A stretch of 46,114 bases of DNA from the IMG/VR virus record IMGVR_UViG_3300006875_000037, positions 1-46,114 of that record; one strand, 5' to 3'. Every line of letters starts with the position of its first letter. Positions within the stretch are counted from its first letter, which is position 1. The notes under the pieces were generated by a model. It was not told the DNA's origin. It was given only the letters and a program-made list of their open reading frames with translations, and searched no databases. The stretch comes from a virus. This document shows positions 33,955 to 41,541 of this stretch, in pieces. A program made the translations under genes and the position numbers.

Positions 33955-34413
33955 ATGGCCGCCCGCACCTACAAGCGCGATGCAAACGGTCGCTTTGCCG
34001 GGGGAGGTGGCGGTAGCAGTGGCAAGGGTCGCGGCGGAGCGAAGCCAGTCAAAGCGGCCAAGGCGAGCAAGCCGGCCAAGGCGAGCAAGGGCCGCCCCAA
34101 GGGCGCCAGCGGCGGTAAGACCGGCGGCAGCGTGAAGCAGAAGAAGGCAGCAGCTGAACAGGCCGCGCGGTCTGCGCAGTTCAAGGGCAAGGCGCCCGTC
34201 AGCAAGGCAAAGGCTGCTTACAAGGCGGCAAAGTCGAAGATGCGCGAGATCGCCATGCTTGCAGGTGGCAACCCCAGCGCCAAGGGCGTGAAGGGCCGGA
34301 CGGATGCCTACGCTCAACGCAAGCGGGAGCAAGCGAAGGCTTATTCCGCCGCGAAGGCACGGGTGAAGCAGCTGGAGAAAACGCGAGGCGCGAAGGGCAG
34401 GAAGAAGCGCTGA
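33955..34413 (+). CDS. Basic MARTYKRD-family protein 4
   Basis: 152 aa, ATG 33955, plus strand, divergent from protein 3. It reads MAARTYKRDANGRFAGGGGG, then a Lys/Ala repeat region (KAAKASKPAKASKGRPKGAS) and helices (VSKAKAAYKAAKSKMREIAM, KREQAKAYSAAKARVKQLEK). It looks like a histone H1-type protein with no folded enzyme domain. The leading MA- codons differ from the other three copies. Likely DNA binding. Confidence 0.65.
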   Translation: MAARTYKRDANGRFAGGGGGSSGKGRGGAKPVKAAKASKPAKASKGRPKGASGGKTGGSVKQKKAAAEQAARSAQFKGKAPVSKAKAAYKAAKSKMREIAMLAGGNPSAKGVKGRTDAYAQRKREQAKAYSAAKARVKQLEKTRGAKGRKKR

Positions 34414-34623
34414 TCACCCCGCCAGGCGAGAAAGCCACAGCCTGCCAGTGCCGCTGATCGTGGTGCTCAGCAGGCTGGCCACCTTGTGGCTTTCGGACTG
34501 CGGCAGGTTCAGGGCCGCATCGCGCAGCACCTGCCTGGTGGCGTCCTCATCGCGGGCGGAAACGCAGGCATGGGCCATCAAGTAGGAGACCAGGCTTTCA
34601 GGCAAACGATTGTCGTTGCTCAT
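34414..34623 (-). CDS. Small unknown protein
   Basis: 69 aa from ATG 34623 (MSNDNRLPESLVSYLMAHAC). It is helical with ATRQVLRDAALNLPQSESHK and a C-terminal SGTGRLWLSRLAG. Upstream of the ATG lies CTTGCGCATGAGC, which resembles the TTGCGCA sites seen at other phage promoters. It converges tail to tail with basic protein 4. Function unknown. Confidence 0.6.
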   Translation of the reverse strand: MSNDNRLPESLVSYLMAHACVSARDEDATRQVLRDAALNLPQSESHKVASLLSTTISGTGRLWLSRLAG

Positions 34624-34665
34624 GCGCAAGCTAGAATAACGGCTTAGGCCAGCTTTCCAAGCCTG

Positions 34666-35142
34666 ATGACCGCAACACCAACCGCTCCAACCACGCCTCT
34701 TGTCGGCGCCGAACTCCTTGCGAAGATCACGGAGATCGGACAAGCGCCGAAGGATCACGTCGTGATCGCCTGCGGCTACGTCCGTAAGGACGGCAGGCCG
34801 GCGTACGCCGCCTTCTACGAGGCACACATGGCCGCCCATGGCCTCACGCTGCAACCACCCACCAAGCCCGCGAAAGCCGGCAAGCCGCTGAGCTTTCGCG
34901 CCAAGGTCACCAAGGCCGGCATGGTGCCGATCGGTGCGGCCTACTGCGGCCTGATCGGTGCTGGCGAGGGCAACACCATCACCATTGAGCACATTGGCGA
35001 CTCGTTGGTGTTGCGCAAGGAGGTGGCGGCCCCGGTGAGCTGCCCCGCTCCTGCCGCTCCTGTGCCCGCCGCTCCGGCATCGGTGGATCCTGACGATGAG
35101 TCCGACGACGAAGAGGAGCTGGAGACCACCGCGCCGTTCTGA
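34666..35142 (+). CDS. cyAbrB-type transcription regulator
   Basis: 158 aa, ATG 34666. The sequence PLVGAELLAKITEIGQAPKD, ACGYVRKDGRPAYAAFYEAH and VPIGAAYCGLIGAGEGNTI matches the cyanobacterial AbrB family, which carries a C-terminal AbrB-like swapped-hairpin DNA-binding domain. An acidic tail (DPDDESDDEEELETT) follows, with a Pro/Ala linker. Cellular cyAbrB proteins control carbon/nitrogen and stress genes. A phage copy may act on host genes or on the lysogenic decision. It is on the plus strand, opposite to the late genes. Confidence 0.85.
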   Translation: MTATPTAPTTPLVGAELLAKITEIGQAPKDHVVIACGYVRKDGRPAYAAFYEAHMAAHGLTLQPPTKPAKAGKPLSFRAKVTKAGMVPIGAAYCGLIGAGEGNTITIEHIGDSLVLRKEVAAPVSCPAPAAPVPAAPASVDPDDESDDEEELETTAPF

Positions 35143-35202
35143 TCAGCACATCGGCCGGGGGCTGCGGCCCCTGGTCTTGAATCCACTTCGCCACGCATCG
35201 CC

Positions 35203-35742
35203 ATGTCACCAAAGCCGTTTCACGTCATCCACATCACATCGGAGAGCGCAAAGATCCAACGAAATCCAGAATACAAAGAAAACCTCTATGAACTTTTAGA
35301 TTCTGGTGTAGAGTGCCCGTTGATAATCAGAAACTCGCCTATTGATCAAAAATTTCTCGATCAACTACTTTCCCTTAAGCAAAGCCCTAAGTTCTGGAAG
35401 GCAAACTGGGAGGAGGGCTCTCCTGTCTACGCATATCTTAAGGACGGATGGAATCGCTTCACTGGGCGCGATACGTCTTGCAAGCAAAACTGTGTCTACC
35501 TAGCAATAGACCCCATAGTCGATATTCTCCTTAAGCTTCACTACGGCAACGAGTTATGGATGGCTGAAGCCGAACTCAGAAAAGAAGCAAAACTAGCAAA
35601 CGAGGCAACCACTGAACTCGAAACAGCAAAAACCCGCATCGCAGAGCTCGAAGCCGATCTAGCGGCAGCGCTGCGAAGCCTGAGGATGCTGGGGCAGGGC
35701 GATGATCACTCAAACAACGGCACCGATTCCCCTAGCGACTGA
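35203..35742 (+). CDS. Unknown protein with C-terminal coiled coil
   Basis: 179 aa, ATG 35203, 60 nt behind cyAbrB. An AT-rich first two thirds (PKPFHVIHITSESAKIQRNP, CPLIIRNSPIDQKFLDQL) looks like a folded alpha/beta domain. Residues 118-160 are a coiled coil (ELRKEAKLANEATTELETAK). Base composition differs from the flanks, so it is likely a recent import. The 3' end overlaps the convergent MuF-type gene by 37 nt. Function unknown; a moron role is possible. Confidence 0.65.
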   Translation: MSPKPFHVIHITSESAKIQRNPEYKENLYELLDSGVECPLIIRNSPIDQKFLDQLLSLKQSPKFWKANWEEGSPVYAYLKDGWNRFTGRDTSCKQNCVYLAIDPIVDILLKLHYGNELWMAEAELRKEAKLANEATTELETAKTRIAELEADLAAALRSLRMLGQGDDHSNNGTDSPSD

Positions 35743-36899
35743 GTCCGCCCCGGGAACAGGCGCCGTTCTGATGCGGTAGGGGTGCGCAAGGCCCGCGCCA
35801 GCTCCATTCTGGCCTTCACTATGTCCGGCCCGCGTTCCTGCAGCTTCAGGATCTTGGCGTCCATCGCGTCGATGAGATCGGGATCCCTGAGTCGGTCGCG
35901 TTGGCGCTGCAGGCCATCAAGCCGCGCCTTGTGCTGGCCTTCGGCGTAGGCCTCAACGCCCCGCTCGTGCTCTGCCTGCCAGCGTTCGGAGTCGAGCAGC
36001 ACGCCGCGCAGGGCTTTGTCGCGCTCTTGCACCGCTTCGTCGGCAGCGGGCACCACCACGCACCGGCAGCGAGGATGCCAGGGCACCGGAACCCGATCAA
36101 TCGGGTAGATCCTGCCGTTCCGGCTGGCGCACGTCGGGCAGACCCGTTCATCGTTGCTCGCCAGGACCCGGGCATAGCTGTAGCCCTGTTCGCGGGAGCG
36201 CATCAGGGTGCCTTGGGTGTAGGCATTGGCCAGCTCCGACCGGGCGATGATCGCGGCCCGTTGCTCCAGCCCCAGCCGCTGGGTGATGCCGTTCGGATCC
36301 TTGGCGCCGCGCAGGGCCCGCCTGATCTGGGTTTCCAGCCGGCTGGCCCCCCATCCCCGCGTTGCACCCTCACCCACGATGTTCACCAGGGCATCGCGGA
36401 ATCGGGCTGTTTCGCCCTGGATCAGGGCCGAGGTCGTCAGCGCCGCGGCGCGGATCGCGAAGGGGTCGGCGCCGGTGAAGGGAACATCCTCCTCGGGGCG
36501 TCGCACCATGGCCACCAGCTGGGCGCCAAGGTTCCCGCCAAGGCGGGCGGCTTCCTTCAGATCCTGCTCATAGCGGGCGGCCCACTGCTGCAGCTCGGCC
36601 TCCCCGAAGAAGCCTTGAGCGTCCTGGAGGATCGCTCGAAACTTCGCGGTGGTCTCCGCTGCTGAGTAGGCCCCGGGCCGCCGGATGGCATTGCGGTTGG
36701 GGTCGTAACCCTGGGGGCCGAGCGCGTCAATGTATTGGCTGTAGTGGCGCCGCAGGTCAAATAAAACCCGTTGCATCGACCGGCGGATCAATGCAACGGT
36801 GTTTTTTGTGGCGCGTTTCTCCAGCTCATCCAGGGCCTTGGCGAAGTCATCGACGACGCCAACGATTCGCCTCGGCTCTGGCAGCTGGGGGTCAGCCAT
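35706..36899 (-). CDS. Head morphogenesis protein, MuF / SPP1 gp7 type
   Basis: 397 aa. Minor capsid protein at the portal side. The MuF signature appears in residues about 215-285: ARSELANAYTQGTLMRS, a zinc-binding CPTC at 254-257 and WHPRCRCVV (275-280). The N-terminal 200 residues are helical. The C-terminal 110 residues are an extra charged helix region (HKARLDGLQRQRDRLRDPDL). It follows the portal and a small acidic protein, a usual order in such phages. Confidence 0.85.
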   Translation of the reverse strand: MADPQLPEPRRIVGVVDDFAKALDELEKRATKNTVALIRRSMQRVLFDLRRHYSQYIDALGPQGYDPNRNAIRRPGAYSAAETTAKFRAILQDAQGFFGEAELQQWAARYEQDLKEAARLGGNLGAQLVAMVRRPEEDVPFTGADPFAIRAAALTTSALIQGETARFRDALVNIVGEGATRGWGASRLETQIRRALRGAKDPNGITQRLGLEQRAAIIARSELANAYTQGTLMRSREQGYSYARVLASNDERVCPTCASRNGRIYPIDRVPVPWHPRCRCVVVPAADEAVQERDKALRGVLLDSERWQAEHERGVEAYAEGQHKARLDGLQRQRDRLRDPDLIDAMDAKILKLQERGPDIVKARMELARALRTPTASERRLFPGRTQSLGESVPLFE

Positions 36900-36904
36900 T
36901 CAGA

Positions 36905-37126
36905 TCAAGACTCGAAATCGAGTTCGGTCCCGTCCTCATCATCGCCTTCATCGCCTTCATCGCCTTCGGGATCCACATCTTCATTAACGGCGATGCTGAG
37001 GTGCAGGTCGTGCTTGATTTTGTCGAGCACGTAGACGACCTCAGGCAGGCTGGCGCCAGCTTTGTTGTCTTCAAACTCGGCAGTGACTTCCGCGAGGATC
37101 GCGGCTTCCAGGGTTTCGAGGCTCAT
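36905..37126 (-). CDS. Small acidic protein between portal and MuF
   Basis: 73 aa, ATG 37126. A folded N-half (SLETLEAAILAEVTAEFEDN, VVYVLDKIKHDLHLSIAV) precedes an Asp/Glu/Gly tail (DPEGDEGDEGDDEDGTE). Encoded immediately behind the portal gene through a junction motif. Acidic small proteins here often act in portal or head assembly, but nothing proves it. Confidence 0.6.
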   Translation of the reverse strand: MSLETLEAAILAEVTAEFEDNKAGASLPEVVYVLDKIKHDLHLSIAVNEDVDPEGDEGDEGDDEDGTELDFES

Positions 37127-37144
37127 GGATGGAGTGAGCGGACG

Positions 37145-37160
37145 GCTTAGCTTTCCGGAG
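37145..37160 (-). repeat. Junction motif at portal stop
   Basis: Minus strand CTCCGGAAAGCTAAGC. The TAA is the portal stop; the portal C-terminus is PPES, like EPES at 9305. The next start is 20 nt on. Confidence 0.65.
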
Positions 37161-38610
37161 GGAGGCCTCCATCTGCATTCACGTCCGGCATGTCAGCCGG
37201 CGGCGGCTCCTCGTCCTGGATCCGCTGCAGCTCGTCCTCCGCCGTGGTGTTTAGGCGCAGGCGGCCACGGCGCATCAGCTCCTCAATCGCCGACTGCCTG
37301 CTCAGCAGGGTGGCCCCGCCGGTCAGCTTCTGGATTTCGTCGGTGTCGGCTGCCGTCATCGGTGGCTCGAACAGCGTCGCGCTCATCTGAATGCCAGCAT
37401 CAGGCGACAAGGTTTCGCCGGTGAACATGCACCAGAGCTTCATCAGGCTCTGCACCATCGACGCCTTCTGCTGAGCCACGCTTTCCACCGTGGCTTCGGT
37501 CTGAGCCCCCTCCAGACCGGCCTGTGTGGCTGTTTTGGTGGCGCCAGGGTCGCCATAGAGGAAGCCAAGGGTTTGGCGGCTGATCAGCTTCTCCACCTCA
37601 GCGATCTGCGCGCGTTGCTCAGCCAGGCTGCTGGCCGATGGCTCGGCGAAATTAAAGGATCCGCCGGGTTGAAGCTCCACGACGCTGTTGGGCCCCAGCA
37701 CCAGCTGACGCGGCGGCTCGCCAGGGGCGGGCGGTGTCAGGCCCATGGCCACCGGCACCGGCATCGCGCACTTGTGGGTCTTCTCCCGAAGGTCTGAACG
37801 CTGCTGAAAGTGCTCGATGGAGTGCTCCACAACCTGGCGCAGCAGCATGGCGCCATTGCCGAACAGGTCTCCATCTGGCGAGTACCAGATGACTGGCGCT
37901 ACAGCCAGCGGCTCACCGCCGGGGCCGAGATAGGAGCCCTGGTCATCGGGATCTGGGACGGCTTCCAGGTTGCTGCCAACTCGCTTGATTTCGTAGACCT
38001 GCCAGCCCTCGCGAGTGATCACGCGATACCGAGGCTCGGTCTTCACACCGAAAGGGGGATCCCTGACTTCCTTGAGTTCCAGGATCGTCACCTGATCCAA
38101 GGTCTCAACCCCGTTCACGATCGTGGTAAACCAGTTCAACACCCTGGCCCGTTCGCGCAGGATCAGGTAGGGCCTGATACCGTCGGCGATCTCTGCAGCT
38201 CTGTTGACCGCTTGATTCTGTGGCATGTCCACCTGAATCACCACAGCGCCATCGCGCAGGGCGTAGGTGTCGGCCTTGATCAGCGCTGCGGCAAGGCTGT
38301 TGCCGGCCCGATCAATGTTGTTCTGCGCGTCCAGCATCGTTTGTGGTGCGTCCACAAGTTCGTACTTGGACAGCACACCAGCAAATGCCGTGATCGACCC
38401 CCTGAAAAAGTCAGCGAAGACGGAGCGATCCAAGCGGGATTTATAGGCTTCAGGTGGCTCCTTTGATTCCTGCGGCAGGTATCTCTCCTTCACCCCTCGC
38501 ATCATGTTGAATGCGTCGTAGGCGCGTTGCAAATCGCCTGCAACCTCACGCAACACCGGATGCTGATAGCTCGGCAGCTTGGGATCATCTATTGGGTGCT
38601 GAAGCTCCAC
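37147..38610 (-). CDS. Portal protein, DUF4055-type
   Basis: 487 aa, GTG 38610. Forms the head vertex channel for DNA. Typical parts: KLPSYQHPVLREVAGDLQRA at the start, FFRGSITAFAGVLSKYEL, and a middle domain (ILELKEVRDPPFGVKTEPRY, VAPVIWYSPDGDLFGNG). The long helix region QQRSDLREKTHKCAMPVPVA and the crown-side helices with AQIAEVEKLISRQTLGFLYG follow. The pattern is that of the DUF4055 portal subfamily. It follows small regulatory genes and precedes the MuF-type gene. Confidence 0.85.
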   Translation of the reverse strand: MELQHPIDDPKLPSYQHPVLREVAGDLQRAYDAFNMMRGVKERYLPQESKEPPEAYKSRLDRSVFADFFRGSITAFAGVLSKYELVDAPQTMLDAQNNIDRAGNSLAAALIKADTYALRDGAVVIQVDMPQNQAVNRAAEIADGIRPYLILRERARVLNWFTTIVNGVETLDQVTILELKEVRDPPFGVKTEPRYRVITREGWQVYEIKRVGSNLEAVPDPDDQGSYLGPGGEPLAVAPVIWYSPDGDLFGNGAMLLRQVVEHSIEHFQQRSDLREKTHKCAMPVPVAMGLTPPAPGEPPRQLVLGPNSVVELQPGGSFNFAEPSASSLAEQRAQIAEVEKLISRQTLGFLYGDPGATKTATQAGLEGAQTEATVESVAQQKASMVQSLMKLWCMFTGETLSPDAGIQMSATLFEPPMTAADTDEIQKLTGGATLLSRQSAIEELMRRGRLRLNTTAEDELQRIQDEEPPPADMPDVNADGGLPPES

Positions 38611-38646
38611 CAGGCCGTAATGGCTGCTGGTGGAGCTTTCCGGATC

Positions 38647-38817
38647 TCATCGGATTCCGGCGCCAGCCTGCAAGGTGCGGGCTGCCTGGTTCGACAGGCT
38701 GCGGCCTTCGTGCTCGCATTGCTCAGCAAGCCACACGTAGATCGACCACGGGACTGTGATCGTGATTCGTCGCGGGGTCCGCAGGTGAGGGGGAATGACA
38801 GGGGCCTGGTTGTGCAT
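38647..38817 (-). CDS. Ribbon-helix-helix protein
   Basis: 56 aa from ATG 38817. RRITITVPWSIYVWLAEQCE followed by GRSLSNQAARTLQAG is the RHH pattern: one strand, two helices. Such proteins bind operators as dimers. It has its own leader with a hairpin, so it is separately controlled. A phage repressor of neighbouring small-gene promoters is plausible. Confidence 0.7.
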   Translation of the reverse strand: MHNQAPVIPPHLRTPRRITITVPWSIYVWLAEQCEHEGRSLSNQAARTLQAGAGIR

Positions 38818-38837
38818 GGTGGTGATGCGGCGGGAAA

Positions 38838-38855
38838 GGGCCGAGGGTTCGGCCC
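38838..38855 (-). promoter_or_regulatory. Leader hairpin of RHH gene
   Basis: GGGCCGA/TCGGCCC, 7-bp perfect stem with a 4-nt loop, 21-38 nt upstream of the RHH start. Upstream lies GCAACCGT, as in cassettes 1 and 2, and a weak TTGTTG-N18-CATGGT promoter. Confidence 0.5.
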
Positions 38856-38909
38856 ACACCATGGCTATCAGAACGGTTGCTCAACAACAACCGATGCAGC
38901 GGAATTGCA

Positions 38910-39053
38910 TCACCTCTGCAGCACGGCCGGCGGTGGCGATGCTGTTGGGATAGTGAGCGTCTGCAGCGCCCAGAGACCGACGACACCGGCCAGCACCGTG
39001 AGGGCCAGCGCGTTGAGCAGTCCCCGGTAAACGGGGGGCATGGTGGGATTCAT
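38910..39053 (-). CDS. Small single-span membrane protein
   Basis: 47 aa from ATG 39053. Residues 11-33 (GLLNALALTVLAGVVGLWAL) span the membrane, with a short basic start and a Pro-rich outside or cytoplasmic end. It could be a holin-like, superinfection-exclusion or spanin-type protein, but size alone does not decide. An inverted repeat lies in its promoter region. Confidence 0.55.
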   Translation of the reverse strand: MNPTMPPVYRGLLNALALTVLAGVVGLWALQTLTIPTASPPPAVLQR

Positions 39054-39082
39054 GGCTTCCACGAGGGTAGGAGGGTTGTGGT

Positions 39083-39104
39083 TGCGCACCGCGCTGGGTG
39101 CGCA
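39083..39104. promoter_or_regulatory. Operator candidate TGCGCACC-N6-GGTGCGCA
   Basis: Perfect 8-bp inverted repeat with a 6-nt spacer, 30-51 nt upstream of the 39053 start. The half-site is related to the TTGCGCA sites at 32108, 32131, 44598 and 44634. Confidence 0.6.
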
Positions 39105-39117
39105 TTGTGCTGCGAAA

Positions 39118-39891
39118 TCAGCAGATCGGCCGCCAGCCGTATTCAGTGGAGGCAGGCAGGGCCAAGGGATGGCCGGCTTGATGCTGCAGACCCAGCTGGT
39201 GGGCAATTGCCCGGGTCGAGGCGCTGAGCACCGCATCACGCCAGAGGATCGCGGCTTCTTCGCGGCTCCTGGCGTAGACCACGATGCCACCCCATGGCGC
39301 TACCCCCTGCGCTGCTGGGCTGAAGGCCTGATGCGGCTGCGGAGGAGCCTGCAAAGACTCCAGGAACCAGCCATCCATCCAGACGGCGAACGCCGGGGAG
39401 ATCCAACGGGCGAGGTCCACGGCGAGGCGGGGGTGGATCCAGGTGCCCTGCTGGTGGGGCAGCCCGCCCTGGCGCACGTCAACAAGGCCAGATCCCGTAG
39501 CCGGAAATCCGGCAACGGCTGCGCCGCAAGGCTTCTCAGTCGAAATACTGGCAGCCAGCGCGACGATGTATTCCTGGGTGCGCTCGTTGGCGAGGTAGTG
39601 GTTCAGCCGCTTGCCATTGGCCTGGCAGATCGCCGTGGCGTTGACGAACCCGTCGGCCTGCCGGCGCTCGATCGCGGTCCCGTTCCAGGTGCGGGCGTCG
39701 ACGCCGAGCCCGCGACCGTCCAGCTGCTCCGGCGTGGTGGGCAGGCCCGCCAGGGGAGTGAGCTGGGTCTGGCGCTGGCGGTAGGCCTCTTGCTTGCATG
39801 CGCTGCTGCAGTAGAGGGCGTTGGAGCCGCGGGCGGCAAAGGACAGGCCGCAGGTGCTGCAGGTGAACTGATGGCGTTGTGTGCGCTTCAT
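39118..39891 (-). CDS. KilA-N domain protein with zinc finger
   Basis: 257 aa, ATG 39891. An N-terminal Cys cluster (CSTCGLSFAARGSNALYCSS) forms a zinc-finger-like unit. Residues about 60-175 are a KilA-N domain: IERRQADGFVNATAICQANG, RLNHYLANERTQEYIVALAA and GTWIHPRLAVDLARWISPAF. The C-terminal part is unassigned (WRDAVLSASTRAIAHQLG). KilA-N proteins bind DNA and often act as antirepressors in temperate phages. Strong candidate for a lysis-lysogeny switch. Confidence 0.85.
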   Translation of the reverse strand: MKRTQRHQFTCSTCGLSFAARGSNALYCSSACKQEAYRQRQTQLTPLAGLPTTPEQLDGRGLGVDARTWNGTAIERRQADGFVNATAICQANGKRLNHYLANERTQEYIVALAASISTEKPCGAAVAGFPATGSGLVDVRQGGLPHQQGTWIHPRLAVDLARWISPAFAVWMDGWFLESLQAPPQPHQAFSPAAQGVAPWGGIVVYARSREEAAILWRDAVLSASTRAIAHQLGLQHQAGHPLALPASTEYGWRPIC

Positions 39892-40079
39892 TGTGCGGAG
39901 GTAAAGCGGAGGGGAAGGATGCGAAGTTCTGGCCGTTCACGCAAGACGTGCGCGACAGCTGCCTTGGCTTCGCTGATGTCTGCGAAGTCGTTGGGATAGC
40001 CCAGCTCCCACAACGCGCGTTCCATCGCGTCGGCGAACGGGCTCCGGTCCCCAGGAGGGGACGGAAGGCAGGTTTTCAT
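39888..40079 (-). CDS. Small unknown protein
   Basis: 63 aa, ATG 40079. Mixed sequence (GDRSPFADAMERALWELGYP, DISEAKAAVAHVLRERPELR). It is the first gene of a transcription unit with KilA-N (4-nt overlap). The promoter and leader hairpin upstream indicate independent control. Function unknown. Confidence 0.6.
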   Translation of the reverse strand: MKTCLPSPPGDRSPFADAMERALWELGYPNDFADISEAKAAVAHVLRERPELRILPLRFTSAQ

Positions 40080-40100
40080 TGGCCTGTATCGAAATGGCGC

Positions 40101-40154
40101 TCAGCATCCCTGCTGAACATCCACACCATACACCAACAGGAAAGGGGCTGGCAA
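40101..40154 (-). promoter_or_regulatory. Promoter and leader hairpin for 39888/KilA-N unit
   Basis: Minus strand TTGCCA (40154-40149), 18 nt, TATGGT (40130-40125). A leader hairpin TCAGCA-GGGA-TGCTGA (40101-40116) follows. The -10 is the same TATGGT as at cassettes 1-2. Confidence 0.6.
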
Positions 40155-40164
40155 TGCCAACCCC
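40144..40164 (-). terminator. Terminator after sigma-like gene
   Basis: GGGG-x-TGG/CCA-x-CCCC stem with a 5-nt loop, followed by TTTCCTGTT on the minus strand. It overlaps the -35 of the next promoter. 125 nt separate it from the sigma-like stop; I see no gene between. Confidence 0.55.
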
Positions 40165-40288
40165 TCACCCGACCGGGCCCCGGATAGCGGTTACAGAGCA
40201 GGCTTTCGATGAACCCACTCACCGCTGCCCATCCTTACGGGTAGGGACAGACCCGGCAGGGGCAGGCTACCGCCCTCCGCTCACCGGA

Positions 40289-41140
40289 TCATAGAGCCTG
40301 CGGTTGCGGATCCGCAACGGGAGATGCAACGGGCTCCCAGGTCAGCAACCCCAGCTGAGCCACCCGATCATCGAGCTCCCGCCGCACTCGCCGCTGACGC
40401 TTCACCTTCTCCACCGCGACCGCTTCCACGTCAAGAGCGAGAGCCAGCTGCAGCACCTCGGTAGGCCGCCGACCCTGCAGCAGGGTCTTGAGTCGCCGGT
40501 GGAACTGCTGCATGGGCCCCGATGGGAACGCCAGCCGCCGCGGCTTCTCCCACCAGAGCAGGATCTGATCGCGATCGCCGGGGTACAGCAGGGCCAAGGC
40601 CCGCAACACCAAATCCCGCAGCGGCTGCAGCCGATCCAGTTCGGGCTCAGCGTCGCTCACCCCATCGGCGCCGATGTGGTCGTCCAGGTTGCTGGTGCCG
40701 GTCATCGCCCCCAGCATCTCCCGCAGCTCATCGAGGGTCATCCCAGCCCGTTCGGCGACCTCCTCGGCGGGCACGTCCGGATCGGCCATCAGGCGCTGGA
40801 TCCTGCCCCACTGCTCGCGCCACCGCGATGGGTATTTGATCGTGTGCCCGTGATCCCGAAACCAGTGGAGGACCTCACCCTGCACAAACGGCACCACCGC
40901 CGTGGAGAGCTTGTAAGGCTCACCAGTTGCTGGGTTGATTCGTTCTGGGTTGTACTTGCGGCAACCACGGATCAACCCCAGATAAGCGACAGCCTCCAGT
41001 TCGTCGTAAGGCTGGCCGGTTTTGCCCGCGTACCGGGTCGCCACCATCCGCGCCAGGCCAAGATTCTCGGTGATCAGCTCTTCACTGGTTGCGGTAGGCG
41101 GCGGGAACGGGGCCGCCGCCTGGCGCTTGGTGGTGGTCAT
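40289..41140 (-). CDS. Sigma-70-like factor, atypical
   Basis: 283 aa, ATG 41140. Residues 20-100 match region 2: ITENLGLARMVATRYAGKTG, ELEAVAYLGLIRGCRKYNPE and FVQGEVLHWFRDHGHTIKYP. Region 3-like helices follow (VPAEEVAERAGMTLDELREM). I see no canonical region 4 helix-turn-helix. Instead the C-terminus has WWEKPRRLAFPSGPMQQFHR and a charged segment. It would direct RNA polymerase via -10 recognition, possibly to the late or cassette promoters that have TG-TATGGT but poor -35 boxes. It is encoded with two small unknowns and the large terminase. Confidence 0.75.
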   Translation of the reverse strand: MTTTKRQAAAPFPPPTATSEELITENLGLARMVATRYAGKTGQPYDELEAVAYLGLIRGCRKYNPERINPATGEPYKLSTAVVPFVQGEVLHWFRDHGHTIKYPSRWREQWGRIQRLMADPDVPAEEVAERAGMTLDELREMLGAMTGTSNLDDHIGADGVSDAEPELDRLQPLRDLVLRALALLYPGDRDQILLWWEKPRRLAFPSGPMQQFHRRLKTLLQGRRPTEVLQLALALDVEAVAVEKVKRQRRVRRELDDRVAQLGLLTWEPVASPVADPQPQAL

Positions 41141-41541
41141 GGCGGGGGAGGCTGAAGTTTCACCATCACCCAGCGGTAACGGTTGCGGCCACGGGCACGG
41201 CGAGCGCGACGCTTCCGACCGAAGTACGACATCCCGGATAGTGGCACTAGGTCTGGATGTATTCTCCGCCGGATATTCATCAGTGTTCTATATCGTATAA
41301 AACAGTATTTTGGAGCAGGTTCCAATTCAGCCGTGTCGAGCAACTCATCAAGCGCTGCAAGTGATAGCGTACTACGATTGCTTGAATCATCCTGCTGTCC
41401 AAGTGAATCTGAATTTAAAAAACCTTGGATTTGCTTAAATGTCAGTCGCCTGGGCGAGCAAGGAATAAACAGCTCCTCTGGATCCAGCTTCACCCAAACA
41501 GCGCCATCTGGCACAGGTCCGCCGGGGATTGAGATGGTCAC
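41137..41541 (-). CDS. Unknown protein
   Basis: 134 aa, ATG 41541. Acidic and Pro-rich start (GGPVPDGAVWVKLDPEELFI), an AT-rich middle (LTFKQIQGFLNSDSLGQQDD) and a strongly basic C-terminus (RKRRARRARGRNRYRW). It overlaps the sigma-like start by 4 nt. Translation coupling suggests a related task. No family recognised. Confidence 0.6.
   Translation of the reverse strand: MTISIPGGPVPDGAVWVKLDPEELFIPCSPRRLTFKQIQGFLNSDSLGQQDDSSNRSTLSLAALDELLDTAELEPAPKYCFIRYRTLMNIRRRIHPDLVPLSGMSYFGRKRRARRARGRNRYRWVMVKLQPPPP

Noticed and set aside
39040-39999. Long plus-strand frame opposite the KilA-N gene
   Set aside because: Composition is that of an antisense shadow; the minus-strand frame shows a recognisable KilA-N domain.
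40304-41155. Plus-strand frame opposite the sigma-like gene
   Set aside because: Antisense shadow rich in Pro, Gln and His; the minus strand has sigma region 2.
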